A stretch of DNA of 43,613 nucleotides from Welwitschia mirabilis (GCA_051453625.1 JBOZIK010000001.1:205410136-205453748); one strand, 5' to 3'. Shown: positions 1 through 11,593, counted from the stretch's first letter. Program-made: numbers and translations. Notes: generated by a model from the sequence alone, not told the origin.

Positions 1-434
1 GGACTATATAAAATATATAAAGTCACACTATAAAGGAATAAATAATATCAAGAGATTTGGCTTCACTTCCAACAGTAACAACTATATTGGCTCTTTAGAA
101 TGCTAGGATTGCTTAACCAGTTACATTGTCTTGTTGCTAAAACGTACTGCGTGAACAATGGGCTTATTTTCAAAGTTCACCAGGCTTTCCTGAACACACC
201 AAGCTAGTGCCATTCCCTGTTTTCAATAGTTGACGTCCCCTGAAAAAAACCTCACCCTTTGGGTTTTTTGAGGAAAAAAGGGGCTGGGTGCATAGGCCCA
301 TCTATGCACAACTGAGTTGAATCACTTGACTTGACAACCATTGCATAGGTGTGTTAGGCCATCTTGTGCAACCTGTCAAAAACTGAGACACTGGCCGACC
401 ACTGCATATAACAATGCCAAAGCGGAACTTGTTA
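1..434 (-). repeat. Possible 3' LTR (U3 side) or flank of the minus-strand copia element
   Basis: This stretch lies just beyond the polypurine tract at 437-445, where the 3' LTR of the minus-strand copia element should begin. It does not end with the expected CCAACA next to the tract, and by eye I find no extended match to the LTR-like sequence starting at 5276. The only shared piece is a 34-bp segment at 83-116. It could be a diverged U3, another repeat inserted at the boundary, or genomic flank. No gene is visible in it. Confidence 0.3.
83..116 (+). repeat. 34-bp direct repeat, copy 1
   Basis: This segment (starting tatattggctctttag) recurs in the same orientation at 7303-7336 with one mismatch. 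The sequence on either side of the two copies does not match, so they do not read as two ordinary LTRs. Confidence 0.8.
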
Positions 435-436
435 AT

Positions 437-445
437 CTCCCCCTT
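437..445 (-). other. Polypurine tract, outer copy
   Basis: The minus strand reads AAGGGGGAG, the usual plus-strand priming tract of plant copia elements, followed by ATT. It sits downstream of the RNase H domain, as expected. A second identical tract lies at 564-572. Confidence 0.55.
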
Positions 446-563
446 GACATTGGGGGGCACAATTTTATTCCTGGGAGAACAAATAAGAAAGAGAAATTTG
501 GCATATTTTAAACCTGGGTGGCACAACTTTTCCAATTTTCTCTGGTGGAATCTTTCGTCCATG

Positions 564-572
564 CTCCCCCTT
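564..572 (-). other. Polypurine tract, inner copy
   Basis: This is a second AAGGGGGAG on the minus strand, at the end of the RNase H reading frame and about 120 bp inside the outer copy. Duplicated tracts near the 3' end are known in some plant copia lineages. Either copy could have been the functional one. Confidence 0.5.
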
Positions 573-2597
573 GACCGTGATGCCAAGAATATTCAATTTT
601 TCTCTTAAAGCCACAAATCTATTCTTATCAAGAGGCTTGGTGAACATATCTGCAAGCTGCTCATTAGAATGACAAAATTTGATAACCAATAATCCTTCTT
701 CAATCAATCCTTTTATAAAATGAAACTTGGTATTAATGTGCTTTGTCCTTGATTGAAAAATTGGATTTTTGGAAATGGCTATGGCTGATATACTATCACA
801 AAATAGATGAATTGGCTTCTCAATTGGAATGGTGAACTCACCAAACAATCTTTCCAACCACACAATCTGTTGTGATGCAAGATGTGCCGCCATATATTTT
901 CCCTTTGCAGTTGACAAAGCTACAACTGATTATTTCTTACTACACTAGGAAAGCAAACTCTTTCTCATCATCATTGCAAAACCTGAAGTGCTCTTACTAT
1001 CATTGAATGCTCCTACCCAATTGACGTCTATATATCTAACCCATTGCATATCCTAGGCAGAGTTATAAAACAAGCCATATTGTAAAGTGCCTTTTACATA
1101 CCTCAATACTCTTTTTACTACCTTCAAATGGGGATATTTAGGCTCATTCATAAACCTGGATAAGAAGCTAACAGAAAACTAAATATATGGATGAGTAGCT
1201 ATTAACTATATGAGGCCACCAATCATAGAACAATAAAGATGCTCAACAACTAAATCACCCTTCATATCTTTATGCAAATTTCCATTTGTGCCCATAGGCA
1301 ATTTTTCATTTGTGCCCATGAGTAGCAATGGATTTGCATTCATACATTTGAAATCTATGCAACATATCTAAAGAATACTTGGATTGATTCAAAGAAATGC
1401 TTTTAGATGATTGCCTAACTTGTATGCCTAGACAATATGAAAGTTGTCCAGGATCAGTCATCTCAAATTCCTTCATCATGTTATTTCTAAACTTTTCTAC
1501 TAATTTGTCATCATCACTAGCAAAGACAATGTCATCTACATAATTCAAAACAAAAAACCTTTCACCCTTTGCTTCCTTCTTGTAAAGTGTGTTGTCTGTT
1601 GAGCGCTTGACATATCCTTGCTTCTTTAGGTATTGGTCCAACCCGGAAAACCATGCTTGTGGTGCTTGTTTTAAACCATATGGAGCCTTTTTAACCAAAT
1701 AAACATAACTTTCTTTATTTGATGCAACAAATCATTCAGGATGGGTGATGTACACTTCCTCATCAAGATGACCATTCAAGAAAGTTGATTTCACATCCAA
1801 CTGGTATACTATCATTTTCATTTTTGCTACAAAGGCAAGAAAGGCTTTGATTGACTCTAATCTGGCCACAGGTGCAAATGTTTCACCATAGGCGATTCCT
1901 GCTTCCTATCCATATCTTTTTACCTGAAGTCTAGCCTTATATTATTATCAGTGTCATTTGGATTATACTTTGTCCTATAAATCCATTTCGTACCAATAAT
2001 ATTTTTACCTTTTGGACAAGCAACCAAGACCCACGTTTGATTCTTCTCAATTTGGTTAATCTCCTCCTTTGTTGCCTCTACCTAATGTAGGAAAACCTTT
2101 TGCTTCCTTGTATCTAATTGGATCAGCTTGCACAAAGCTAAATGGGTAGATTGTGTTATTTGTCTTCTCATTTAACTCCTTCTATAGATGTGACTCTGAT
2201 GTTTTGTGCACCATGATAGTTTTGTAGCCTTTCGTGCTTTTTGTCGAAGGAACAAGCCTATCGTCTATGCTATTTAGTAAATCAAATACATTTTCTATGG
2301 TGGGTACAACATCATTTACAAGGTTGTGAGGGGTAACAACATTGTCATTCTTATCATAAGAAGGACCATCTTGGGGCAATGTTTGGGCACTTTTCACATC
2401 TTTCTCAACAAATCTAACATTAATACTCTCAATCACTTTATTGCTTTAGGGATTATATCACCTAAAGGCTTTGCTAAGGAGAGTACCCTACAAAAGTGCA
2501 TTCAACTGATTGGGCATCCAACTTATCTTGACCTAGTTTCACAATCTTCACAAACACTTAGTTCCAAAAATCTTTAAATGAGATAGATGGGGTTTAT

Positions 2598-3140
2598 NNN
2601 NNNNNNNNNNNNNNNNNNNNNNNNNNNNNNNNNNNNNNNNNNNNNNNNNNNNNNNNNNNNNNNNNNNNNNNNNNNNNNNNNNNNNNNNNNNNNNNNNNNN
2701 NNNNNNNNNNNNNNNNNNNNNNNNNNNNNNNNNNNNNNNNNNNNNNNNNNNNNNNNNNNNNNNNNNNNNNNNNNNNNNNNNNNNNNNNNNNNNNNNNNNN
2801 NNNNNNNNNNNNNNNNNNNNNNNNNNNNNNNNNNNNNNNNNNNNNNNNNNNNNNNNNNNNNNNNNNNNNNNNNNNNNNNNNNNNNNNNNNNNNNNNNNNN
2901 NNNNNNNNNNNNNNNNNNNNNNNNNNNNNNNNNNNNNNNNNNNNNNNNNNNNNNNNNNNNNNNNNNNNNNNNNNNNNNNNNNNNNNNNNNNNNNNNNNNN
3001 NNNNNNNNNNNNNNNNNNNNNNNNNNNNNNNNNNNNNNNNNNNNNNNNNNNNNNNNNNNNNNNNNNNNNNNNNNNNNNNNNNNNNNNNNNNNNNNNNNNN
3101 NNNNNNNNNNNNNNNNNNNNNNNNNNNNNNNNNNNNNNNN
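2598..3140. other. Assembly gap (N)
   Basis: 543 N inside the copia pol region, between integrase and RT. The true length is unknown. Confidence 1.
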
Positions 3141-4275
3141 CACATTTTAGAATGCGTCCAATTCTTCAAATTCTTTGTGATTGCCCTGCTTTGTATATAA
3201 TTTGTTGTATGTATAGCTTTACTCCAAAACCTTTTGCCCAAACCTGTGTCCAACGTCATAGATCTTGCCATAGTCATTAATGTTCTGTTTTTTCCCCTCT
3301 CTGGCACTCCCTTTTGCTGAGGGGCGTAATTGGTAGTAACCTAATGCACAGTTCTACATTTTCTCAAATAATTAGTAAAAAAAACATGTGAAATGTACTC
3401 ACCACCCTTATCAGTTTGCAAGGTCTTAATTTTGCATCCTATTTGCCTTTCAACCGTCTTTTGGTACATCTGAAAATATGTTAAGGCCTGCAATCTATAC
3501 TCCATAAAAAATACATAACAAAATCTCGAATGATCATCAATGAAGATAATAAATAACTACTACCATTAAAACTTTCTATTCTCATAGGGCCGCAAATATT
3601 AGAATGCACCAAGGAAGGGAGCTGTCTAGATCTTTTATCAATAGCTAGAAAGGAAACTCTAACTTGCTTTCCTTCTAGACAACTCTTACATGAGGAAGTA
3701 TCACAAAGGGAAAATGAAGGCATACCATTTACCATATACTTTTTTGCCATTTGACGCATATAATTTTTTGAAATGTGCCCAAGTTTATGCTGCCAAATCC
3801 AGAGTTGTTCATCATTAGAAATTAATCCCTTCTGGAATTCAACCCTGTACATATTGTTAGTTGATTGGGGTATTTCCAACACTTTATCTTCCCTTTTGAC
3901 AATGCACTTAGAATTCCTTAATAACACCTCATAACCATTTTGTTCCAATTGACCTAAACTAATCAAGTTGTAATGTAAATTTGGAGTAAAGTACACATCA
4001 TCAATTGAAAACTCATTACCATTTTTGTCTTTAAGGGAAACTGTTCCATAGCCTTCTATGTGCCCCATTGCTTCTCCACCAAATTTAACGGAGCCCAAAT
4101 ATGCCTATGAAAAAGTTTTAAACACATCTCTTTGATTAGCCATATGAGGTGAACAACCACTATCAAAAAACCAAGCCATCTCATGAGACCAAATCATTGA
4201 AAAATTTGGTGTGGTTATTGCTACACAACCAAACAAATCTGCATCTATGTTTGATGTTTCAAGGGGATCTTCTTC

Positions 4276-5176
4276 CTATATTTGTTCAACTACATATCCT
4301 TGTTGTTGCTTATCCCTGATTCTAGATCTACAATTTCTAATTACATGACCTTGTAAATGGCAATAATGATAAGTTCTCATTTCTTTACCTTTTTGACTTC
4401 CTGTTCCTTGAGGAGTACCTCTACCTCTTCTTCTGAATGGATGAACTCTATTTTGTGCATTGAAATTGTTGCCTTGCCTTTGTTGTCCTTGGATCCTTCC
4501 TTTTCCAACACCTCTCCCTCTTCCACGCGGGGGATTGGGGGGGATTCCCATCCTTGTCCACGAGAAATCAAGGCTTCTTGACTTGTTGGTGCAATATGTT
4601 CTGCTTTAAAAGTTGTAACCTGCCTCTTAATTCATCTGAGGACAAGGTATTTAGATCTAAAAATTTTTGCATTGCAATAGTCATCTGCTTGAAGGGTTTA
4701 GTAAGAGACCTAAGANNNNNNNNNNNNNNNNNNNNNNNNNNNNNNNNNNNNNNNNNNNNNNNNNNNNNNNNNNNNNNNNNNNNNNNNNNNNNNNNNNNNN
4801 NNNNNNNNNNNNNNNNNNNNNNNNNNNNNNNNNNNNNNNNNNNNNNNNNTAAGTTTTGCAATTTTATCTTCTTCACGTTTTGATGGCCCTAGTAAATAAT
4901 GTCTGATCCATTCCACAGTTTAAAAGCACTTGAATAACTTGCAACCTTTTTAACTTGGTCATTGTCCATGTTGGTGAAAATGGTACCGATGACTTGACTG
5001 TCTTGCATTCTTGTTTTTACATAGACTTTCCTTTCTTCTTCCGTAGTAGTGGGCAGCAAATCTGTGTCGACTCGCGTGCATTGCTAAAATCCTCGTCCTC
5101 TCAAAAACTATTGCATTCTAATTCTCCAAATTTCATAATTGGCAACATCAAAAGTGGATATCATACCTTTTCCCAT
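4276..5176 (-). pseudogene. Ty1/copia gag (broken)
   Basis: The start is the minus-strand ATG at 5174-5176 (MGKGMISTFDV), about 85 nt downstream of the primer site. The next block, YEIWRIRMQ, is the gag N-terminal motif of plant copia elements. It is followed by TTTEEERKVY and SAFKLWNGSDIIY, with stops at several points. After an N gap (4716-4849) come LTKPFKQMTIAMQ and LSSDELRGRLQ, typical of the UBN2-type gag domain. A basic Gly/Arg-rich stretch leads to a CCHC zinc knuckle at 4330-4371. Its first Cys is Tyr here (YHYC instead of CxxC), while the second Cys, the His and the last Cys remain. The frame is interrupted, so this is a relic. Confidence 0.9.
4716..4849. other. Assembly gap (N)
   Basis: 134 N within the copia gag region. 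Confidence 1.
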
Positions 5177-5260
5177 TTTGAGAACAATGACCTCTTCCTC
5201 CTTTGCACTACTTTGGCTTGATTTTGATGGGCTACTGATGTATTTTGTCATTTAAAAGAG

Positions 5261-5272
5261 GCTCTAATACCA
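5261..5272 (-). other. Primer-binding site for initiator Met tRNA (copia element)
   Basis: The minus strand reads TGGTATTAGAGC, which matches the plant initiator-tRNA primer site TGGTATCAGAGC at 11 of 12 bases. It lies three bases inside the LTR boundary CCAACA and about 85 nt upstream of the gag ATG. This fixes the element's orientation and its 5' end. Confidence 0.9.
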
Positions 5273-6370
5273 ATCTGTTGGTCACAATTGGACCTAAATG
5301 TGTACTGAGGCCTAAATAGCACCACAGGATCTGTCAACTCTTGTTTAATAAGTACAGTATATTCAACGTTCAACTTTAAACTGTAAGATGCAGGTTCAAT
5401 GAGCCCTTCTTTACAGTTCACACAGTTAGTGACATATGAAAGTGATAATCATTAAAATACAGAACTCTTCAAAGACATCTAACAATTATAACTTATAAAC
5501 TGAAAGTAACACATGAAAACCTTTTCAAGGCTTTTCTTGTCTCATGAAAGTAAACTTTTTCTATTATAAACCAGTGATAGAAATCAACATTTTCTTGTTT
5601 TGATTAGAGACAATTTCAAATGCACTGTAAAACAAAAATGAGGATTAATGAACAGTGTCCTATCAAGAAATAATGTAACAAGAGGCACACTCAAGATAAA
5701 TTGGTACCAAGGCCTGCTATAAATTCAAGGGCTTCAGAATGTCCTTAGCAATATCTGAATAAATTATTTTTGTTGCCCAATAATATTCCACACGTTTATG
5801 TGTGATCTTTCTTGAACGATATTCAATACCCAGAAGTACTTTTTATTTTTTCAAAGAAAAAAATACTGAAAGAGATTGATCAGAGATTGATCTCAGTATT
5901 AAATCAGTAAATATAAATGGCCTGTAACTGTAGTGGTAAACTGCAACTGTTACACATTCCTACCTTAAAATGAATTCAATAATTCATCTTGTCATGTGCT
6001 GTTCTGAGCGAAAACACTTTGATAGAATAATCCTTTTTCAAAAAATTGATGCAAAAATGATTGAAACAATACTATTCAGAGAGAAGGTAAACATTAGAAT
6101 CGTTCATTTACAAGTGAACTGGCATGGTTGGCATCAAGGCTCCTTCAAAGATCTGCCTTGGAAACTACCCTTCGAATGAAATTGAATCTGCCTTCAGTCA
6201 TTACAGATTCTTTCAGTCTTCGTCCTTGTGTGTTCAAGAAAAATAGATCTGGTTCTAACAGATATGCTGTGTCTTTAGAAAATCTGAATTTGTTCTCTCA
6301 GTGTTGATCTGTGCCAAGGAATGGTACTTCTTCCTCTCTCTCTGTCCTTTCATTGCAGGCTATGTTCCCT

Positions 6371-6377
6371 TATATAA
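6371..6377 (-). promoter_or_regulatory. TATA box in the copia LTR
   Basis: The plus strand reads tatataa, and the minus strand reads TTATATAAGGG in context. It is followed downstream by a CT/GA-rich stretch near 6330-6350 that could be the start of R. It is placed as an LTR promoter by position; activity cannot be judged. Confidence 0.45.
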
Positions 6378-6646
6378 TGATACATTTATATCAAAATAGA
6401 GAATGATAAAACGTTGTGAATGAACAAGGCAAAGCAAGTGGTTCGAATAGGAAGAAGATACGGCTGCAGGATAGTCATCATCGCATAGGAAGAGGATTTT
6501 GTTTATGAGCTCAGTAGGCTAAAAAGAGAGAGTGTTGAGCAACAGAAGGGCTTGATATGTTTTGGATGCTGGATAAGTATGTTGCAGGTTGTGTGGTCCA
6601 CAATCCATGAGATCCATAGAAAAGTCAAATTGCCATGCTGGAGCTC

Positions 6647-6653
6647 NNNNNNN
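6647..6653. other. Short assembly gap (N)
   Basis: Seven N. Confidence 1.
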
Positions 6654-7302
6654 TCTTTGCATCAAAATGTTACCAAAACGACGGTAGTTTACTGAAGGAA
6701 ACACAGGTGGAAGTGGTTGTAGAAAATGCATGTGAGCTTTCACATGACTGTCAATTCTCAGTCTTGCAGGTGGCATTGCTTTTGTCAGTCTTGCTGTCTT
6801 ATTTCCTTTTGAAATAGAGGATTTTGAAGATGAATTGCTGCTAGTTTTTCATGATGGTTTGTGATTTTATTATTTAATTTGCACGGTACCCAAAGGCAGC
6901 TTTTGCCAATTTCTGAGCAATGTTCAGTGATTTGATGTTGTTGTTGGTGTTTAATGTCATTAAGAACACCTGTAATTTCTGATAAACCTTCAAATCACTG
7001 CTCAAAACTTGTAATTTCTGAAAAAATCACTGCTCAGAAGACACTGATAAATGCAGTGACAAGAAGCAGAGAAATGATGAAATGTTGTGTGTGTATGGTA
7101 CCACACTGCTTTTCTCAATGCAATGTTCTTCTTGTCTTGCTGTCAGCATTTTCTGAAATGTGACCAGAGATTATACTGATAAAGATGCCCACCTAAAGTA
7201 TTAATGTTATGTCCCCAAAGTGCATGAGGAGAAAAAGGTGGCCATTGATACCAATGATGCCATTTAATCATAAAGTTTGCTCTTGTTATTAAATGCATCA
7301 AA

Positions 7303-7336
7303 TATATTGGCTCTTTAGAATGCTAGGTTTGCTTAA
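7303..7336 (+). repeat. 34-bp direct repeat, copy 2
   Basis: This is the same segment as 83-116 with one mismatch (aggt versus agga). The copy is bracketed by the 8-mer aaatgcat at 7291-7298 and 7338-7345, which could be a target-site duplication around a very short insertion, or chance in AT-rich DNA. Confidence 0.8.
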
Positions 7337-7386
7337 TAAATGCATAAGAAACATTAGTCTATTGATTAAAAAATTAGCTGAGTTGA

Positions 7387-7570
7387 ATGCAGTCGACCTT
7401 AGAAAATGTGAGGTGGCCCTCGGCTTGTTCAGTCGCCCTCAGAATTTGTCAGGTTGCCCTTAGCTAGGTCGCTTTCAGAAATTTGTCTGGTCAACCTAAG
7501 AGCATGCACTATTTGATAGGATAAACATGAAGCCTTTAGGCCGGCCTTTAGCAAACATCTGGTCAACCCA
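7387..7570 (+). repeat. Imperfect GTCG/GTCAACC motif cluster
   Basis: Several spaced variants of a short motif occur here: gtcgacctta, gtcgccctcag, ggttgccctta, ggtcaaccta and ggtcaaccca. A similar cluster (ggtcgacccca) occurs in the LTR at 41055-41274. Such clusters are seen in LTRs of some plant copia elements. No gene lies here. Confidence 0.45.
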
Positions 7571-7726
7571 ACCTAAAACACATTTAGAAAAACGCCAGAA
7601 AACACTCTTGAAAAGAGGCATCAATGACAAACCTATTTCCAACAGTTTTAGTGACTTGCATTGACTAACATAGATGCATTGTTGTTTTGCTTATTTTGTA
7701 CTTTGACTTTTTATGAAACAGTTTGT

Positions 7727-7732
<6 letters not shown>

Positions 7733-7757
<25 letters not shown>
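7733..7757 (+). repeat. (TC)n microsatellite
   Basis: This is a perfect run of about 12 TC units. Confidence 0.95.
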
Positions 7758-9156
7758 AGGTTTCTGTGTTCTAATCTTTTGTTTTCACTAGTTACAATTT
7801 TCAGTATTGTTGGTGCTGTGAAATGCATGCTTAACCAAGTTGCTCAGCACTCTCATAATTCCTCCCTGCCTCTTTAGCTTGCACAAGTATGAGATGATAA
7901 TGATGAGCAAATGAACAGAAAACTTCTCTTCAACAATACTCCAACATCCTAATGGGTCAAGGAAGACAGTGAAGGTAATAATATTTTCAATGGTAAGAGA
8001 GATCAGTTCAAAATGACTTCACAAGTGACAACTGACCATGAAACGTTTAACTAACGCTAGCTCTAATCTAGATCGTGAGACTAATTAAGCAAAAGCTTAA
8101 ACAACTATCAACACTCAGTGCTCCGAGAAAAACTAGCTTTAAAAACAACTAACTTGATGCCTTGTGGTGCCTGAAGCAGAAATGTATTTAAAATGCAATA
8201 ATGAGATAGACTATAAGACCCCTTGACCATGCTTGGTCATCCAATGGACAAGAAGAAGGAAAAAATGAAAATAAAAGAAAAACTTAATTAACAGAAGCAT
8301 ATACTAAAAGAAACTAAAGAAAGTTGCATTCTACTAATTAAAAACAAGCCCACCAAAGCCATCTGTGTGTAGCAAGGCACACCTGATACTCCTTCATTGG
8401 GGTACATGAATATGCGAGAAGGATCCTAATATTAGATGATCATATACTTTTCTATATTTTATATTAAACACATGAGACTATTCATCTAAATATGGTTGCA
8501 AACTTGGCTGAAGATGTCAAAGATGGAATTCAAAACACACAAAGACCTAGATAGATTTCAAAAACTGCACAGAACTTTTCATAGATGTGTTTTGACTTGT
8601 GTGCCATGTCATGTTGAATCAAAGACCATGGACCAGAGCCAGAAGGTAGCAATACCAGGAATATTGAAAACATTGGCATTGACAANNNNNNNNNNAAGAT
8701 GCGTTACAAGTGTCTTCTTACATGAGTAAACTTTAATGTCATCAAACTTTTGTGTACTTATGTACAACTTAAAAGGCTTGATGCATATATAATAGCGTTT
8801 TTAGGTTAATTATGTGTTAGCTTTCTGCGTGCTAACTCATTTTATACGTGTCAATTAATTTATACTTCTGAAAAACTGATTTGACACTGTAGTAAGTCGA
8901 TGATGTTGAATATATTGATATGCATGGTTTCTTTACTAAGTTAGAACAGTTTTCATATTTATCCCTTTAATTGTTAGGACATCCATATGTCAGATCAAAA
9001 AGGGAAACATTCTTACATCTAGAACACTCTGTTGTTTATCATTTTCCTAAGTAATGATTAAAGAGGCATTTCAACATCTGTATCTCGAAAACTAATATAG
9101 TGTATGTCCTACTTGTAGGAAGATTTTTAGAGTGACTATTATCTTTGATGTTTTAG
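7758..9156 (+). other. Non-coding stretch, probably the last intron of the ASHR1-like gene
   Basis: I see no further exon of the methyltransferase and no transposon domain here. The stretch ends in a pyrimidine-rich tract and an AG at 9155-9156. An N run lies at 8686-8695. The open frame at 8496-8729 encodes nothing I recognise. Confidence 0.4.
8686..8695. other. Short assembly gap (N)
   Basis: Ten N. Confidence 1.
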
Positions 9157-9322
9157 GTTTCTTGAAAATACAATGGAAGCTCTGAAATATTTAAAAAAAT
9201 CAATAGAAATTCTTGTGGTGACACATGGTCGTGATTCAAAAATTGTGAAGGAGCTGTATAATATGATACAAGAAGCTTATGCAGAAGCATCTCACTTGAA
9301 TGCAGTTGATCATGATAATTAG
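9157..9322 (+). CDS. ASHR1-like: Terminal exon of an ASHR1/SMYD-type SET-domain protein methyltransferase
   Basis: The exon encodes 54 residues beginning FLENTMEALKYL and ending at TAG 9320-9322. Internal blocks EILVVTHGRD, KELYNMIQEA and AEAS match the last helices of plant ASHR1 and animal SMYD3. In these proteins a C-terminal TPR-like bundle ends in an 'IL..THG....KEL...LEEA.AEAS' pattern. ASHR1/SMYD enzymes carry a SET domain split by a MYND zinc finger and methylate lysines; those parts are not in this window. The start is set by an acceptor AG at 9155-9156, because an in-frame stop lies just upstream (9146-9148). One base (G) completes a split codon; if the previous exon ends in TG it would be the conserved Trp of the family. 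The frame is intact. Upstream exons must lie more than 9 kb to the left, beyond the copia element, or be missing. Confidence 0.75.
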
Positions 9323-9346
9323 TGAGCTTCACATGAGCTCATTTTC

Positions 9347-9352
9347 AATAAA
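9347..9352 (+). terminator. Polyadenylation signal AATAAA
   Basis: It lies 25 nt after the stop codon of the ASHR1-like exon. The 3' UTR would be short if this signal is used. Confidence 0.4.
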
Positions 9353-11092
9353 AAGGAAAGCCAGTGTTTTTGATGTAACATTTAGAGGATTGTTAATTAT
9401 CTAGGAATAAATACTCTCATATTTCATATTTGTAGAATTGTTTCCTAATGATTTATCAATAATTTTTGGATGTCATTCAGTTGGTGTTGACAGTGCTAAA
9501 TTTAGTAAAGTTTGTTTTTAATAGCATATAAATGGTAAGCTACAAGGGCTTAACCTTGTAAAACGTTGAATAAATACCAAACAATTAGGTTGGTTAGCTG
9601 GTCATGACCAAGAAACTACATGTTTTGCTATATTATGTTAGGATTTTTCCCTCAAAAACAAACTTAAATTACAACATTTGTTATACATTCATTATGTTAC
9701 TACTCAGGCGCCGTGTTGCATAACTTATTATTTTGTTGAGTGTTATGTTATGACCAAATGCCATTCTACGGAGACACTTATTATAAAATCTTATTATAAA
9801 ATAGTTATGCAAGCTCATTTGTGCACTAGTCTACAAAATAATGATTAGGATATCCTCCAGTGGCATAGAACATTCCAATGCACGCACGGGATGAGGTGGA
9901 GAGGAAGCAATTGGAAAGAGACTGAACCTTGCAAATGAATGTCTTCCTAGATCAAGAATAGAGTTTATTTAACTACTTAATAAAAATGTAACCCTGTCTG
10001 CCTAGTGTAGTTCCAAAAATTTGACTTCAGTTTCTCTGTCAGATATTCCATGCAATAATAACACTTCTTTATAGCAACAACAGTAACAGTGTATTTCAAT
10101 GAACGTTTTCATATGACAATCACAGAAACAAATTATCTTGTTGAAACACAATAAACTTTATATTGAGTAACTGGAGTCATTCAAAATGATGCAATCATTT
10201 GCAACATGAATATGAGGTAAGTAACACGTAGTACTACATTAGGGGTTCCATAAACCAACATAGGAACAACAAATCACACAGTAGTTTCTGAGTCTACAAG
10301 CCTTATGAGAAGGTATGGATGTCATCATCTATGGGCACAGGACATTGCCATGGTCCTTGGAGAAGAGGCTTTTACATGAGACTTTGTGAGGATGAAGAAG
10401 ATTGTATGTTTTATGCTTCATAGTAAATGGTGAGCTTCCTACAGGTCAAATCAGATAGCACGAGAAAACAAGAAAAGGACTAGACTCTAGTTCGTGATCA
10501 GTATGTGGGATTACAAAAACTTTCTTTATCAACAGCAGAAAATATTGATGTAACCCATATCTTTCCTCTTCTTGTTTTAATATTCACTAGATGTGCATAT
10601 GAATGGATTAAGTTGTACCCTAATCTTTTTTATATCTTATTTAAAATAATTTAATAAGAAAAAAAACCCTTTAGATGAAAGAAAGAAAAGAGATGCCTTA
10701 TTAAGCAATTATAAAAGCTTTAATTTTGTTATCATTCACATTAAATTGGATTAAACATTAAATAAATCCTGCATGTTTCAAAAGGGATATGAAACTTATA
10801 TAATACAAAATAAATTACTGTAACAAATAAAAGTTTCTTTTAAGTAAAAGCCATGGCCCAAGTCTTGGGCTAAAACGTTCGAGTATTACTCACATACATG
10901 ACAGGAAACATATAAAGCATATTTTGAGATGGAGTTGATTTATGTAAAATAATGAACATAATGATCATGACATCCAATTACTTCACTTCAACCTTAATTA
11001 AATTAATAAAGCTGTCACATGCTGCAAATCAAAATTGTTAATAAGGCAGCCATGTGCTGTTTTGAATATCAAAATTATAATGTTATAAATGA
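9353..11092. other. Intergenic stretch without recognisable genes
   Basis: AT-rich sequence between the methyltransferase exon and the chromovirus. I found no open frame with a known motif and no clear terminal repeats. A small palindrome (gcccaag-t-cttgggc) lies near 10857-10871. Confidence 0.5.
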
Positions 11093-11593
11093 TGTAATTC
11101 TCAATTTAAGAACGATGTCATGTGTGTTGTAACGAGTCAAATATATCATTACAAAGTTAACACAAACAACTCCTTTAAGCAGAAGTTGTAACCATTCTCC
11201 ATGGGTATGAACCTTGCGAAGAGGTTAAAGCTTCTCACATACTTTGGTCAACTTTAAACGGGATTATGTGGTTGAGATGATAGACATGCATGAGATTTCC
11301 ATGGTACGAGTTGTGTCCTTGATGAGTTGAGCACCTTGTGGATCTTGAAAGTACCACTTCTTGGCAAGTCTATCTAACCAACCCCTTGCTTTGGCAAAGA
11401 CTAGGATTGGAGAGAGAGTGTTCATTAATAAAGATAAGTTATTTTCTTTCTCTTTTTTACTCCCCTAATGTGTCGACTATAACATTTGTTGTATGCACAT
11501 TTTCATATCCTTATTTATTATTCAACAACATTCTTTTAATCACTTTATTTAATCTAACACCCAAACTAATTTTAAGACGTCGAAATGTCACCA
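11093..11593 (+). repeat. 5' LTR of the chromovirus
   Basis: It begins TGTAATTC and aligns with 19959-20457 over nearly its whole length. Shared blocks include gaagttgtaacca, catgcatg, gtctatctaacc, cattaataaag and tgtatgcacatttt. A polyadenylation-type AATAAA at 11427-11432 has its counterpart at 20314-20319. The 3' edge is placed just before the primer site. The open frame 11338-11697 runs through this LTR and is not a gene. Confidence 0.85.

Larger units (their letters stand above)
465..4275 (-). pseudogene. Ty1/copia pol: protease, integrase, reverse transcriptase, RNase H (broken)
   Basis: On the minus strand the domains occur in the copia order. The protease shows DSG at 4156-4164 in WFFDSGCSPHM. 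The GAG-pre-integrase and integrase zinc finger follow at 3481-4098 (HKLGH, then CKSC and GKQVR). The integrase core begins at HSNICGP, where the usual catalytic Asp is Asn (codon 3598-3600). A frameshift lies near 3546, after which FIDDHSR, TDKGGEY and a PERGKNR-type block continue to about 3250. A run of N (2598-3140) hides the next part. RT starts near 2040 (KWIYRTKYN) and keeps KAPYGLKQAP and YVDDI at 1306-1698. RNase H spans about 465-1250, with CDSISAIAISKNP, but STAKGKY replaces the usual acidic STAEAEY. Stops and frameshifts separate the blocks, so no polyprotein can be made. Confidence 0.93.
5276..7645 (-). repeat. 5' LTR of the copia element (inner edge firm, outer edge uncertain)
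   Basis: The inner edge is TGTTGG at 5276 (minus strand ...CCAACA), three bases from the primer site, which is the canonical layout. A TATA box lies at 6371-6377 on the same strand, so U3 would lie to the right and R-U5 to the left. The outer edge is not fixed: CCAACA ending at 7645 is a candidate, giving about 2.4 kb, but a shorter LTR followed by other sequence is equally possible. The region has no convincing gene. A short N run lies at 6647-6653. Confidence 0.45.

Noticed and set aside
8496-8729. Open frame of 77 codons with Cys/His-containing stretch before the methyltransferase exon
   Set aside because: No family match I can defend; it runs through an N gap and lies in the presumed intron.
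10857-10871. Perfect short palindrome gcccaag-t-cttgggc
   Set aside because: A 7-bp stem in isolation; no associated gene or terminator context.
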